Assembly: GCF_013365535.1 (NCBI RefSeq)
Contig: NZ_CP053590.1
Location: forward strand, 1,044,501 to 1,108,500
Length of the DNA: 64,000 nucleotides
Direction: 5' to 3'
Origin: Aquimarina sp. TRL1
Lineage (GTDB): Bacteria > Bacteroidota > Bacteroidia > Flavobacteriales > Flavobacteriaceae
Part shown: piece by piece, positions 52,469 through 62,955 of the stretch
Layout: each line of letters opens with the position of its first letter
Position numbering within the stretch: the stretch's first letter is position 1
The notes under the pieces: generated by a model
Told to the model about the DNA's origin: nothing
Database searches by the model: none
The model's input: only the letters and a program-made list of their open reading frames with translations
Position numbers and translations under genes: made by a program

Positions 52469-53425
52469 TTATCCTAATCTCTTTTTGTACTCTGTCTTGA
52501 ACTCATTGATCATCACAACTCCTTTATAGGAATTAAGAAAACCTTCCAGATTAACTTCAAGTTTGATCTTCTTTGCCTTGTCAACATTCATCACCATAAA
52601 GTAGCTCTCCAATGCATCCTTTAGCGTTTTACCATTGCGTACTTTACGATAGGGATTTCCGTATTCATCTTTCATTCCGGTAACCCTTTTCATCTCCAAT
52701 TCATACGCCCGTTCCATATTAAGCATGGTTCTGAGGGTCATGATATCCTCTGTATCGTCATCTCCTATTTCTTTTCCTTCATAGGCTAAAATGGCTTTGC
52801 GTATTTTGATACATATATCTGCTACCGGAGCATAGACCAATTGACGTTCCAATAATTCATTAAATCCTACCCTATAAATGCACCCGCTAAAGCGGTCTAA
52901 AAGGGATGCATCCTGCTTATTGTTTCCTACATAATTTCCACTTGCTCCTTTGCCTATAACATTACCAGTTGCAATACAACCAAAGTCAGGGTGCTTGACA
53001 ATCGGGTCATTCAAACCATTAAAAATGATAGCTTCGGGCTTGGAACTCTTTGCCAACGCATCATTTAATAACCCTGCGGTATTGGCATCTAATTTGGGCA
53101 TCTCATCAAGGATGAGTATTTTCCCATCCCTCCAGGCTTCTATTAGCGCACCTTCTTTATATCCCGTAATGGTCTGACCTCCCTTAATATCAATAGGTGA
53201 TGTCCACTGGTTACAATTCACTACCACAAAGGGCAAGGCTTTTTTATCATTTTCAGTTCTGCCAAATAAAGCATAGGCCACCTTCTCTCCTAAAGTGGTT
53301 TTACCTGTCCCTGCACTCCCTACAAGAAATACATTGTTCCCACTACTTAAATCATCCAATACCTTCATAAAGTTTGGAATCTGATCTATTTCTGGAATAT
53401 CTAAGGTGTATGTTCTTCTTTTCAT
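52469..53425 (-). CDS. MoxR-type AAA+ ATPase
   Basis: The 318 residues show Walker A GSAGTGKTT (36-44), a second block SPIDIKGGQTITGYKEGALI and Walker B ILILDEMPK (103-111). Later come CIATGNVIGKGASGNYVGNN and LLDRFSGCIYRVGF (sensor and Arg-finger region). These match the MoxR/AAA_5 family, which remodels protein complexes. In phages it often appears beside a VWA-like gene, as here. Confidence 0.85.
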   Translation of the reverse strand: MKRRTYTLDIPEIDQIPNFMKVLDDLSSGNNVFLVGSAGTGKTTLGEKVAYALFGRTENDKKALPFVVVNCNQWTSPIDIKGGQTITGYKEGALIEAWRDGKILILDEMPKLDANTAGLLNDALAKSSKPEAIIFNGLNDPIVKHPDFGCIATGNVIGKGASGNYVGNNKQDASLLDRFSGCIYRVGFNELLERQLVYAPVADICIKIRKAILAYEGKEIGDDDTEDIMTLRTMLNMERAYELEMKRVTGMKDEYGNPYRKVRNGKTLKDALESYFMVMNVDKAKKIKLEVNLEGFLNSYKGVVMINEFKTEYKKRLG

Positions 53426-53455
53426 ATCACTTATAATGTTATTTACAAATACTCT

Positions 53456-56400
53456 TTATGCGGTTTGAAGACTATGATAAAGTCTTAATTGATCTAGTAC
53501 AATATCTATAGCCTCTATAAGTCCAATCATATCCTCATAGGCTGCTCTACCTAACTCCTCTTCGGTGTATCTGCCAAAAACAAACTCTGGATTTCCATCT
53601 TCGTGCGGATTATTAGTGATAAAAAAACCTAAAGATTCTTTAGCTTCATAAAGAGATTGATTTAAAACTTCTCTTACCATATCCTCAAACTCTTTCTCTA
53701 CAGGTGTACCACCAATTGCTTGCTTCCAAGCTCTGTATGGAACCACTACATTTTTGAAAATAGGAATAAGGGAATAGTTAAATTTCTCTTTATCACTTAG
53801 GGGACGTCTATAGGATACCGTACCAAATGGGTACTTGGTATCTCCTGGTTCTTTGTATCCTTTAAAACCTGTTATTGGATTACTACCTTGTCCGTACGGC
53901 CTACCCAATTCATAGGTATAGTTCCCTTCAGATTCTTTGGTAGTGCGATCCCAATCTTTTTGATTTTCGATTTCCCAATCTTTTAGTTCCTTTGCTTTTC
54001 CTAAAAACTGTAACCCATAGGTGTCCAATTGTGTTAAAAAAGCCTTTAGGTTCTTTAGATGAACTACCCCAGTCATTTCACCCCCGTTTTGTACAAAATC
54101 CGGCAACTCATCCTCCGTCTGACCTTCTGACCTTTGTATCAACTCCCGAAGTTTAGGGTCGATTGCCATTTTATAATTCTCTCCTTTATGGATATATACC
54201 TGAAAGAAATTCTCGCCAATTCGTTTAAAGCGAAGCTGATTTTTTTGATCTGAAAAGAATTCATCAATCGAAAGGGCTTTGATACTATTAAAGGCTTCTG
54301 ACATTGGTAATAAGGCTTTATTGATACCATCTTTACCAAATTCTTTATCCATCAAAATACCATTTTTGATAATCCCGGTTTTGGTATTATACTTTACTAG
54401 TTTGTTTTGTCCTCCGATTGCCGAGGAGGCAGCAACGATATTTTCCGTTAAAATGTGCCTGCGTTCCCGTTTGGACGATGCCTTTTTAATTAGCTCATTC
54501 CATTCTATTAGAATTTGTTTACCTTTTTCTTCAGAAATATCCTTACTCAATGTGTAAATCAAACTCATATAGGCATGTTCTTCAGGCTGTAATGAATATG
54601 AAATGAGCCTGCGGGAATCTGCTACTGCAAATCGTAAGTGTATGTTACCATAGGTATATGGGTTTTTGGCAGATGCCCCTAGCCAGACCCCTAAAAAAAC
54701 ACCCCAGGAAGGCTCTTTAATTGTATTTAAAAACGGCATTTTAATCACTTGACCTACAACAAAATAACTCACATGTTTTAAAATTTGTTTTTTAGCATAC
54801 TCCAGCTTTTGTATATACTCATTTACTGCTCTTAATTTTTCTTCAATCAACTCTTGAAGTTTCTCCCTATCGTTTGCTATTTTTTCATTTTCCTCATCGT
54901 TCCTGCCACTACCTATATCAGGTAAATCACTTAATTCCTCCCGAAGGTGGCCTATAACTTCCATGCGTTTCTCCCTGCGATGTTCAATAAGCAGTGGAAA
55001 TTTATCATTGATATCGCGGACTAAGTCCGATTTGACAACCTCTGGTTTTCTTCCCCCCAAAGATTTGGTGATCCGACTCTCAACATCCTGTCTGGTTAGT
55101 GGTCTCCTTAGATTATTTACAATGCTTACTTCCCGAATAGTATCTCTTCCAAATGGGGTGTTTCCTCCATTACCCTGTTTAAATAGGTATTTTTTCTTAA
55201 TCTCAGCATCCAAAGGTAAAAACTCGGTTTCCAGATCATAGGTTCCTTGTTGTTTCTCAAGCTTGATTTGATGTTCATAACGTTCCAATAAAACATTGTA
55301 CAGATTGTCCTGATCTTCTACCAAAAGTAATCCTGCACGTCCGGTAAGTTGTCTTATAGCCCCTTCTTTCCCTTCATTACGAGCATAGTACTTATTACCT
55401 GTTTTTGAATCTGTTTTACGATGGTAGGTAGGATGCCCTAATTTTTGCATCATCTCAGGATGTTCATTAACCCATTGCCAAGCAACTTTATCCCCATATT
55501 TATTAAAAAAATCTGCACTTTTAAGAGTATCGTCATTGGTGTTTTGAGATCCTGTTGTATTGGCATCCAAAGATTTTAATTTTGCCTTTAGCATAGTCAT
55601 CAGCCTTCGCTCTGTAGGAATATCACTAGTGATATAATAATATTCAGGCAAGTTTACCTGACCCGTCCTATTGATACGACCCCGCTTTTGTATTTCGATA
55701 TTGATATCCAGCTCAAACTGATGAATGATCATAGCTCGCTGTCTCTGGTCTGCAAAATCTTTGGATGCGTGAGCTGATGAACCTGTACTACCACTTTGAT
55801 TAATTAACAGCACATCATAATCACCTGCATTAAACAATCGAAATGACTTCTCCGTATCACTTCTATAAGAAGTGACTGTTACTTCCTCATCCTCTTCATT
55901 ATAATTAACCCTTTGGGTTCTTCCTGTTACTTCCGTTACTTTGAAATACTTTTCATCATGTCCTCCGATATAAGAAGGCTTTTTTTCTTTTTCTATTAAT
56001 TCTACCAGTTGATCAATAGGGGATATACTAAGCCCTGAACTCTCCTGTAGCATTGCCCTCTTAATCCTGTTATATTCTTCCTGTCCTTTTCTTGACAATT
56101 CGGCTAATGTTATACGTTTCCTGCTTTTTTTTCCATCTATATCGGTGTAACTGTAGAGAAAAACACTGTCTAATCCTTTGATAAGAGTTCGTACAAAATC
56201 CAATTCTTCTTTGGGGATAACATCTCCACTTGAAAGATTCAGGTCTTTTAAAAATGATCCCATTGTAGACTTAAAAGCAATCACCACTTTCTTATCTTGC
56301 TTTAAAAGTGCCACCGTTTTTTTAGCAACTTCCTCAACTTTCAATGCAAAAAGCATTTGGTCTACTATATTAAATACCCTTGAAAAATAAGGTGCTTGTT

Positions 56401-57742
56401 TTACCCCTAAACCCCTGGGTTTATTTTCCATTCGTTCTCCCTGAGACTTTGCCTCCGCGTGAATTAGTGTCAATACTGGTGCTATATATTCTTCTTCAAA
56501 TCGAACTACTTCATTCATCAATTCAATAATCCGGTTTACACTAGCTCTGTTTTTACTTCGACTTGGCTCTTCATCTAAGGTGATATACTCCACTTTAATA
56601 CCTTCATTGGAACGTTGCCTTCGGATAAGCTGACCGCTTTCGGCAAGGTTAGATGCTACGATTTCCTGAAGCGCCAATCCTCCCCTACGCATAGACGTTA
56701 CAAATGCCCTATCCGTTAAACCTGTTTCGGATATGGCTGTTTTTTTTCCATAAAATGGCATTACCTCAGGATACTTAGCAAAAGTTGCACTTAAAAAACA
56801 ACAGCAATGGGCTTTTGGCAATACCCTACGCATCCACATCCCGATAATAGAATCAAACCCTCCTGCGCTATGGGATTCATCCAAAATAAACACTACTTTT
56901 TTATAACGTTTACTCCCTTCCATTCCACTATCACAGACACTCTCTATCCAGGAACGTTTGTAATAACTAACAGATTGAATCTGACTGTAGGTAGTAAAAA
57001 CCATATCGTATCCACTTGGTAAATAATCAATGTTCTCATAGATCGTTATAGTTGGGGTAGTTTCTGGATTTGGTAATTTCCTACCTGTTTTTTTATGCCA
57101 CTCAATAGATTCTCTACTTTCCGTAGCAAAGGTTCTTGTATTGGTAAGTAACTCTTCCTGAGCTTTACCCGATAAGGGGGTAAAAATTACGCTCCCATCA
57201 GCATCTTTTATCTTTGCTCCGGTATCTGAACTGGAGTTGACAATAAAGGGGTGGATATCTTCAAAACCAATTGCTTTTAAATCTCGGTACATATCAGTAA
57301 ATAAACTTGAGCTTTTGGTAAAGAAAATTGGTAAATATCCTTGCATTACAGCATGGCGAATCACAGCTGCTGCCTGCCTACCCTTACCAATACCTGTTTG
57401 ATCCCCAATGATTATCCCTTGCCTACGCTCAAATTGTTTAAGATACAAGGCTATCGAATCCACTTGTTCTGCTGCAAATGCCTTCCATAAGGTAGCTGTC
57501 GAGATATATTTTAGTTCATTACGGACATAATTATCAATATTCCCTTTTTCCTTTACAATGCGGTTCAACGCCTTTTGTACTTCAAAAGCCATATTCCTGG
57601 GAATCAGAGTATCCATCTTAAAACTTGCATTTGATTTTGGCACGTATGGAACAAGAGCTGTCTGTTGCGCTGCCAATTTTGCTATTTGTGCTGACTCATT
57701 GGTCAACCCCTCTGGTTCTTCCTGCAATTCAATATTATCCAT
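53456..57742 (-). CDS. Strawberry-notch-type superfamily 2 helicase
   Basis: The 1428 residues contain the SBNO NTP hydrolase: RRQGIIIGDQTGIGKGRQAA (Walker A 113-123), then VVFILDESHSAGGFDSII (DExH 288-291) and the SAT-like FLSATFAKYPE. The helicase C part reads MIIHQFELDINIEIQKRGRI with NRTGQV (motif VI). The C-terminal half is a long region with no motif. SBNO helicases occur in large phages and plasmids of Bacteroidota; the role is DNA unwinding or remodelling. It lies next to the methylase, a common pair. Confidence 0.87.
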   Translation of the reverse strand: MDNIELQEEPEGLTNESAQIAKLAAQQTALVPYVPKSNASFKMDTLIPRNMAFEVQKALNRIVKEKGNIDNYVRNELKYISTATLWKAFAAEQVDSIALYLKQFERRQGIIIGDQTGIGKGRQAAAVIRHAVMQGYLPIFFTKSSSLFTDMYRDLKAIGFEDIHPFIVNSSSDTGAKIKDADGSVIFTPLSGKAQEELLTNTRTFATESRESIEWHKKTGRKLPNPETTPTITIYENIDYLPSGYDMVFTTYSQIQSVSYYKRSWIESVCDSGMEGSKRYKKVVFILDESHSAGGFDSIIGMWMRRVLPKAHCCCFLSATFAKYPEVMPFYGKKTAISETGLTDRAFVTSMRRGGLALQEIVASNLAESGQLIRRQRSNEGIKVEYITLDEEPSRSKNRASVNRIIELMNEVVRFEEEYIAPVLTLIHAEAKSQGERMENKPRGLGVKQAPYFSRVFNIVDQMLFALKVEEVAKKTVALLKQDKKVVIAFKSTMGSFLKDLNLSSGDVIPKEELDFVRTLIKGLDSVFLYSYTDIDGKKSRKRITLAELSRKGQEEYNRIKRAMLQESSGLSISPIDQLVELIEKEKKPSYIGGHDEKYFKVTEVTGRTQRVNYNEEDEEVTVTSYRSDTEKSFRLFNAGDYDVLLINQSGSTGSSAHASKDFADQRQRAMIIHQFELDINIEIQKRGRINRTGQVNLPEYYYITSDIPTERRLMTMLKAKLKSLDANTTGSQNTNDDTLKSADFFNKYGDKVAWQWVNEHPEMMQKLGHPTYHRKTDSKTGNKYYARNEGKEGAIRQLTGRAGLLLVEDQDNLYNVLLERYEHQIKLEKQQGTYDLETEFLPLDAEIKKKYLFKQGNGGNTPFGRDTIREVSIVNNLRRPLTRQDVESRITKSLGGRKPEVVKSDLVRDINDKFPLLIEHRREKRMEVIGHLREELSDLPDIGSGRNDEENEKIANDREKLQELIEEKLRAVNEYIQKLEYAKKQILKHVSYFVVGQVIKMPFLNTIKEPSWGVFLGVWLGASAKNPYTYGNIHLRFAVADSRRLISYSLQPEEHAYMSLIYTLSKDISEEKGKQILIEWNELIKKASSKRERRHILTENIVAASSAIGGQNKLVKYNTKTGIIKNGILMDKEFGKDGINKALLPMSEAFNSIKALSIDEFFSDQKNQLRFKRIGENFFQVYIHKGENYKMAIDPKLRELIQRSEGQTEDELPDFVQNGGEMTGVVHLKNLKAFLTQLDTYGLQFLGKAKELKDWEIENQKDWDRTTKESEGNYTYELGRPYGQGSNPITGFKGYKEPGDTKYPFGTVSYRRPLSDKEKFNYSLIPIFKNVVVPYRAWKQAIGGTPVEKEFEDMVREVLNQSLYEAKESLGFFITNNPHEDGNPEFVFGRYTEEELGRAAYEDMIGLIEAIDIVLDQLRLYHSLQTA

Positions 57743-57800
57743 AACTCTATTTTTAAAAGAATTTCTTTTACTTCCTTGGGGTACTTCTACTTATATATGG

Positions 57801-58223
57801 TTACACGTTTTCAAATCTTGATAATACTTCTAAGTATCTTCTAAGGGTGGTATCTGCATACATTTGGACTGCTTCACCTTTTTCCACTCCTCCATACATT
57901 AAGGAATCTTCTGGTACAGTATCATCCAGATTACTCCAGTTTTCTTTAAGTCCCCACAGAGCACTTTGCATTTTATCATGGTACATCAAAAAGTTCGCAA
58001 TTTCCTCTACCGATTTGCTATCGGTGTAAACAGTCTCCAAATATTCTTCAATAAGGGCAATAGGATCATCCCCTTCCTCCATTGACCAGGCTATTAAATT
58101 GTGTAATCGGATATAAACCCCTGCCTGATGATCTTCAAAGTTTTCAAAAGGTATAGGGTTACTCACCATAAATAGGGTGGCACTATCCTCTGACGGCATT
58201 AGTTGATTGTTTAAAAATATCAT
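57801..58223 (-). CDS. Small acidic protein between methylase and helicase
   Basis: The 140 residues are acidic and helical: GVYIRLHNLIAWSMEEGDDP and LIEEYLETVYTDSKSVEEIA. The start overlaps the stop of the methylase gene. The family is unknown; because of its place it may act with one of the two large enzymes. Confidence 0.45.
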   Translation of the reverse strand: MIFLNNQLMPSEDSATLFMVSNPIPFENFEDHQAGVYIRLHNLIAWSMEEGDDPIALIEEYLETVYTDSKSVEEIANFLMYHDKMQSALWGLKENWSNLDDTVPEDSLMYGGVEKGEAVQMYADTTLRRYLEVLSRFENV

Positions 58224-61200
58224 AGTCCTAATTCTATTTTAAGTTGGGTGATAATCACCTCTAATAAATATGTTACTGGTTTTTTTATATGGGAATGGAT
58301 TCTCTCCCATAATTCAGGGAAGGTATTGACCATTTGCTCTATTGACGGGTTTTCTCTTCTAGTGGGGGCAACCCCTTCCGGAGTTTGTTTTCTTCCATTG
58401 ATAAGGATCAACATCGTCTTGGTTACAGCTCCCTGCTTATTGTAAAGTTTATAGCCGTCCATATTAATAATATCATCCACCCGGTAATGACGGTACAACC
58501 AATTGAAAAAGGGTTTGTATTTCGCGATATATCCGTCCGAGCTGAAATACACATGACCCATAATTATAATGGCTGCTTTTCCCGAATCTTTAAGGGTGTT
58601 TAAGGCTAATCCTGCCATAAAATGCTCTAAACGCATATGCTGAGCCACTCCAATTTGGCTGTTAAAATACTTTTGAGCCCAACGCTGCTTATCAAATTTG
58701 GAGTCTTCCCAACTAGCAAATGGAGGGTTGGTAACCACCACATCAAAGGAGCGCGTGAACCCTGAAGGAAATGGTTCTGCTGCATTCAAGTGAGTAATCT
58801 TATCGAACCCTTGCTGCTTCAGAGAATACCTCCTACTCTTATCTATTTCATTGACATGTGTCTTTTCTGGATCTGCGCCTAACACTAACAAACCATTGCC
58901 TGCACTAGGTTCAAAAGTACGACCCGCACTGGGCATTTTTGTATATTCTGCAACCATTGCTCCTATAGGACAGGGGGTAGAATATTGCTTGAATAATTCC
59001 TTACTACTATCGGAATAAGCATAGGTAGGCTGTACTGTATTCCAGAATTCGATCATTTGATCCAAACGCCTGTCAAAGGAAATAGGAAGGTTATAGATTT
59101 GCTTATACCATAAAAGCCAACTAAGTTCTACCGCTTCCCACAGAGCACCTAAATTAGGTGCGCCTGCTTCTTCTTTAATTGCTTCAATTTTCTTTTTACT
59201 TAATCGTTCATTTTTAATATAATGATCGTGCATAATAGCCACGACTTTATCCAAATAATCTGAGTTCCGCGATTGTTCACTTTTCTCCGTTTTATGAGTA
59301 GTAAAGAAGTCATCAATAAGAATTCTAACCATCTTACCTAATGGTTCATCCGGATAGTTTTCTGCAATCCGACCTCTAAATAAGTTGTCCATAATAAAAT
59401 CACGAAAGTCGGCTATATCAGCACCCGATATGACATAGCCGAATACTTTCGCTCTCATTATAACCTCTAAAAACAATTCATCCTGAAATACTTCTCCCTC
59501 TTTCTCAACTAATTCTGACACATCTTCTGATCCCCGTTTTAATGCAGAAATATTCTCTAACCTAAATGCTTTTCTTTGTTTACTTTTTCTATCCTCTTTT
59601 TCTTCTAAAATCTTAACTTCTTTCTCAAGAATACTGATCCAAGGGTTAAATTCCTTTTCTATTTTTTCATCAAGTTTTGCTTGATTGTACTCCAAACGTA
59701 AACCCAACTCAACCACAGGCAGGTTTCGATTAAAAGCTTCTTTTCCTGTAAATGAAACTTTGAATCCTTTAGCTGTAAACTGTTTTCGAATTTGAGCTGC
59801 TTCCCCTGCTGAAATCAACAAATAATCTTCTGTTGATAATGTATCATCCTTTAAATCGGATCTTTCTTTTGAGGTCTCCTCAGTAGTCTTTAAATAAGCT
59901 TCCAAATGGTTTCTGGAATGCTTTAACATAGTGATGTCACTCGAAAGACTCAGAAATTCTTCATTATTATCATTTTTCCTTTGATCCAAACTATCTTGTG
60001 AAGCAGAATAATTCTCTAATTTCTTAGCTAGGATATTTTGTTGTTCAGTAATATCTTTAAGAGCTTTGGATATGTCTGCAATAGGTCGATAGTGTTTTAC
60101 AGCTGACCACCAGATAGTCTTATCTGGTAAAGTAGAAATAATAACTTCTAATGGTAGAATCTCCAAAAAACCTTTTTCAAGATTGATATATGGGTATTTT
60201 GGATCTGTAGGATACCTCAATTGATTGAATAACGATCGTCCGTCTTTTTCCCAAATTCGATATAGTCTTTCATTTTTAAGCGATATACCAGACTTCTTTA
60301 AATTCGTAAACTGCAAAAACATAAACAGCTCAACTGGAGAAGCCCAATGCACATTTCTATAGGTATATTCAAATAAATAGAAAAATTGTTCTTTGAGTTC
60401 TACAGCTTCCTCTGGTGGTATATACCCTTTATCAAACGGGGCGATTACTCTTTCTGGAACAATAATATTTGAAAAGTTATCTCGGGGGGGAGCTTCAGTA
60501 GTTTCTGACTCTATTACTTCTTTAACTTCATTTTGATTCTGAATAGCGGAATAATCCGCTTTTTTAAGATCCAAATAATGTCTGATAACTTGTTTGGAGC
60601 TTTCAAAAGATTCTATGTCCCAAGTTAGTGATCGATACTGTTTTTTATCTTCTTTTTTACTCTTAGGCTTTCCTGTTTTCGGATTGGTGTAGGTATCACT
60701 AATAGTAGTCAGATTTTCAATTTCCTGATCTAAAAATTGTAACGCTTTCGGTAAATCTGCAATAGGTCTATACAATTCTACTACGTGCCACCATTCTTTC
60801 TGTTCTTTTGCTGAGTTAACAAATTTATCAAGCGGGTATACACTACCGTATCCAGTAGCAATATTTACATAGGGATACTGAGGGTTAGTCGGGTAACCTA
60901 AATCTTGAAATAATTGATACCCTCTCTTTTCCCACTCTCTAAGCAATGCTGATCTTGAAATCGAAAAACCATAATCATTAGGATGATCCATTTGAGATAA
61001 CTCAAACATCGTTTTTGCATCAAGTTCTGAAATATGCGCATCTAAAACTTTTAATAAATGAGGTGCTTTCTCTTTAATTTTTTTGGCATCCTCAATATAA
61101 AGACCACCCGAATCAAATGGGGGATTAATTACCTTTGGTATTAAAACGTTTGGTACTTTTTTGTCATACCTTACTATATCCTTGACAGTAGTCAATACCT

Positions 61201-62215
61201 TATCATTATCTTTAGGCATAGCACCGATATGTAACCCAAATCTTTTAGATATCTTTACTAAACGATCTCGAAATTCTCCTTTTGGCATACTTTCAGCCAG
61301 ATCGATAAGTTGTACCAAACTTTCTTTAAGTCTGGTAATAAGAAATTCCCCTTTTACATTTTTTAAGATCTCATCTAATTCTATCTTGGCATTTCCTATG
61401 TTAAAAGCAATCCCTTTATCATCCACATCGGTTTCCAATTCACTTAACTCATCAACAATCAAACCTACATCTTCATTTAGCCTGTGTAGAGTTTTTACAT
61501 TGTCATGTTCTTTCTTTTTGGATTCTTCTTCTATTGATAAAGGGAATACTGCTTTTGACTTTTCCTCTGATTCTATTGCTTCTGCTTCAGGAGCTTCCTT
61601 TGGCTCTATCGTAAATGAAGCTTCGTATTTAGCATCCTCTGGAATAGGAATTTGGATTTTCTCTAAAAACTTCTCATTACTTTTCTTAGAGTCAATATCT
61701 CTATCAGTTTCTTTAGCCTTAGAAATTCCGGTTATGATTCGCCCTTCATCAAATGCGTTTCTGGCCCGCCTCTTAAAGTTTCTTGGACTTACACTAACCG
61801 AATTCAGCTTGCTTCCATATTTCGCATTTGCAAAACGGGTTGCGATATCCAAAGCTGTTTTCTTAATATCATCGAAAACTACATAGTCTACCCCTTTAGT
61901 CTCATCCTTGTCATCATCGGTTTTAATATTGACCAGACTAAATTGGTAATGATCTATATGATTTCTATCTACATCAAAAGATGGTTCTACTTTTATTGTT
62001 TTGGGATCTATTCCTTCTTTAAAAGCTTCCTGAAGTTTTTTAGCATAATTATTATAAGATGGACGATCAATTACATACCACATACCATCTTTGGAATTAG
62101 ATTTTTTAAAACCTAAATCAATTAAATATCCTTCCAATATTTTATCAGATAGTTTTGGTACAAACATTAGTTCAATACCGTTTTTCTCTTTGTTGTATGT
62201 AATCGATAATTTCAT
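58220..62215 (-). CDS. Large N6-adenine DNA methylase with duplicated N-terminal modules
   Basis: The 1331 residues end in a methyltransferase domain. FEPSAGNGLLVLGADPE (about 1100, SAM motif I), VNEIDKSRR and VVVTNPPFASWEDSKF (NPPF, about 1160) mark an N6-adenine enzyme of the gamma type. The rest (1-1000) is mostly unassigned. Two homologous modules lie at about 360-500 and 585-720. They share INPPFDSGGLYI/IAPFDKGYIPPE, LLREWEKRGYQLFQDLGYPT/LYRIWEKDGRSLFNQLRYPT and ELYRPIADLPKAL/KHYRPIADISKAL. Size and context suggest a phage/plasmid enzyme coupled to the helicase. It starts 28 bases after the 26-bp repeats. Confidence 0.85.
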   Translation of the reverse strand: MKLSITYNKEKNGIELMFVPKLSDKILEGYLIDLGFKKSNSKDGMWYVIDRPSYNNYAKKLQEAFKEGIDPKTIKVEPSFDVDRNHIDHYQFSLVNIKTDDDKDETKGVDYVVFDDIKKTALDIATRFANAKYGSKLNSVSVSPRNFKRRARNAFDEGRIITGISKAKETDRDIDSKKSNEKFLEKIQIPIPEDAKYEASFTIEPKEAPEAEAIESEEKSKAVFPLSIEEESKKKEHDNVKTLHRLNEDVGLIVDELSELETDVDDKGIAFNIGNAKIELDEILKNVKGEFLITRLKESLVQLIDLAESMPKGEFRDRLVKISKRFGLHIGAMPKDNDKVLTTVKDIVRYDKKVPNVLIPKVINPPFDSGGLYIEDAKKIKEKAPHLLKVLDAHISELDAKTMFELSQMDHPNDYGFSISRSALLREWEKRGYQLFQDLGYPTNPQYPYVNIATGYGSVYPLDKFVNSAKEQKEWWHVVELYRPIADLPKALQFLDQEIENLTTISDTYTNPKTGKPKSKKEDKKQYRSLTWDIESFESSKQVIRHYLDLKKADYSAIQNQNEVKEVIESETTEAPPRDNFSNIIVPERVIAPFDKGYIPPEEAVELKEQFFYLFEYTYRNVHWASPVELFMFLQFTNLKKSGISLKNERLYRIWEKDGRSLFNQLRYPTDPKYPYINLEKGFLEILPLEVIISTLPDKTIWWSAVKHYRPIADISKALKDITEQQNILAKKLENYSASQDSLDQRKNDNNEEFLSLSSDITMLKHSRNHLEAYLKTTEETSKERSDLKDDTLSTEDYLLISAGEAAQIRKQFTAKGFKVSFTGKEAFNRNLPVVELGLRLEYNQAKLDEKIEKEFNPWISILEKEVKILEEKEDRKSKQRKAFRLENISALKRGSEDVSELVEKEGEVFQDELFLEVIMRAKVFGYVISGADIADFRDFIMDNLFRGRIAENYPDEPLGKMVRILIDDFFTTHKTEKSEQSRNSDYLDKVVAIMHDHYIKNERLSKKKIEAIKEEAGAPNLGALWEAVELSWLLWYKQIYNLPISFDRRLDQMIEFWNTVQPTYAYSDSSKELFKQYSTPCPIGAMVAEYTKMPSAGRTFEPSAGNGLLVLGADPEKTHVNEIDKSRRYSLKQQGFDKITHLNAAEPFPSGFTRSFDVVVTNPPFASWEDSKFDKQRWAQKYFNSQIGVAQHMRLEHFMAGLALNTLKDSGKAAIIIMGHVYFSSDGYIAKYKPFFNWLYRHYRVDDIINMDGYKLYNKQGAVTKTMLILINGRKQTPEGVAPTRRENPSIEQMVNTFPELWERIHSHIKKPVTYLLEVIITQLKIELGL

Positions 62216-62242
62216 TCAAATTTTATTTTGTCAAATTATTGG

Positions 62243-62954
62243 ATGAAAAAGTTTAAGCTTTCCTCTATAGGGAATAGTTCTGGTTCATTGCTATAAGGAA
62301 AAGTTACAGCTCACTCCTATAGGGAATAGTTCTAGCTCATCCCTATAGAGAAAAGTTACAGCTCACTCCTATAGGGAATAGTTGCAGCTCATCACTATAG
62401 AGAAAAGTTACAACTCACTCCTATAGGGAATAGTTCTAGCTCATCCCTATAGAGAAAAGTTACAGCTCATCGCTATAGGAAAAAGTTTAAGCTCACTCCT
62501 ATAGGAAATAGTTGCAGCTCATCCCTATAGAGAAAAGTTGCAGCTCATCCCTATAGAGAAAAGTTACAGCTCATCCCTATAGAGAAAAGTTACAGCTCAC
62601 TCCTATAGGGAATAGTTCTAGCTCATCCCTATAGAAAAAAGTTACAGCTCACTCCTATAGGGAATAGTTGCAGCTCATCCCTATAGAGAAAAGTTACAGC
62701 TCACTCCTATAGGGAATAGTTCTAGCTCATCCCTATAGAGAAAAGTTACAGCTCATTGCTATAAGGAAAAGTTACAGCTCATCGCTATAGGAAATAGTTC
62801 TAGCTCACTCCTATAGGGAAAAGTTACAGCTCATCGCTATAGGGAATAGTTCTAGCTCACTCCTATAGAGAAAAGTTACAGCTCACTCCTATAGGGAATA
62901 GTTGCAGCTCATCCCTATAGAGAAAAGTTACAGCTCATCGCTATAGGGAATAGC
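62243..62954 (-). repeat. Array of about 27 copies of a 26-bp palindrome-bearing repeat
   Basis: Two versions alternate: CTCCTATAGGGAATAGTT(C/G)(T/C)AGCTCA and TCCCTATAGAGAAAAGTTACAGCTCA, always 26 bases. In many copies the core TCCTATAGGGA is nearly a perfect palindrome (ideal TCCCTATAGGGA). Copies differ at a few fixed places, so the order A-B-A-B is clear for most of the array. The first and last units are partial. The array fills the space upstream of the methylase gene and ends 28 bases before it. Confidence 0.9.
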
Positions 62955-62955
62955 A

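Noticed and set aside
61161..61886. 241-codon plus-strand open frame opposite the methylase gene
   Set aside because: It lies wholly inside the methylase frame, is composed mainly of Ser, Leu and Ile as antisense frames are, and has no neighbours on its strand.
62243..62954. CRISPR array
   Set aside because: The 26-bp units follow each other without unique spacers, so it is a simple tandem array. No cas gene is present.
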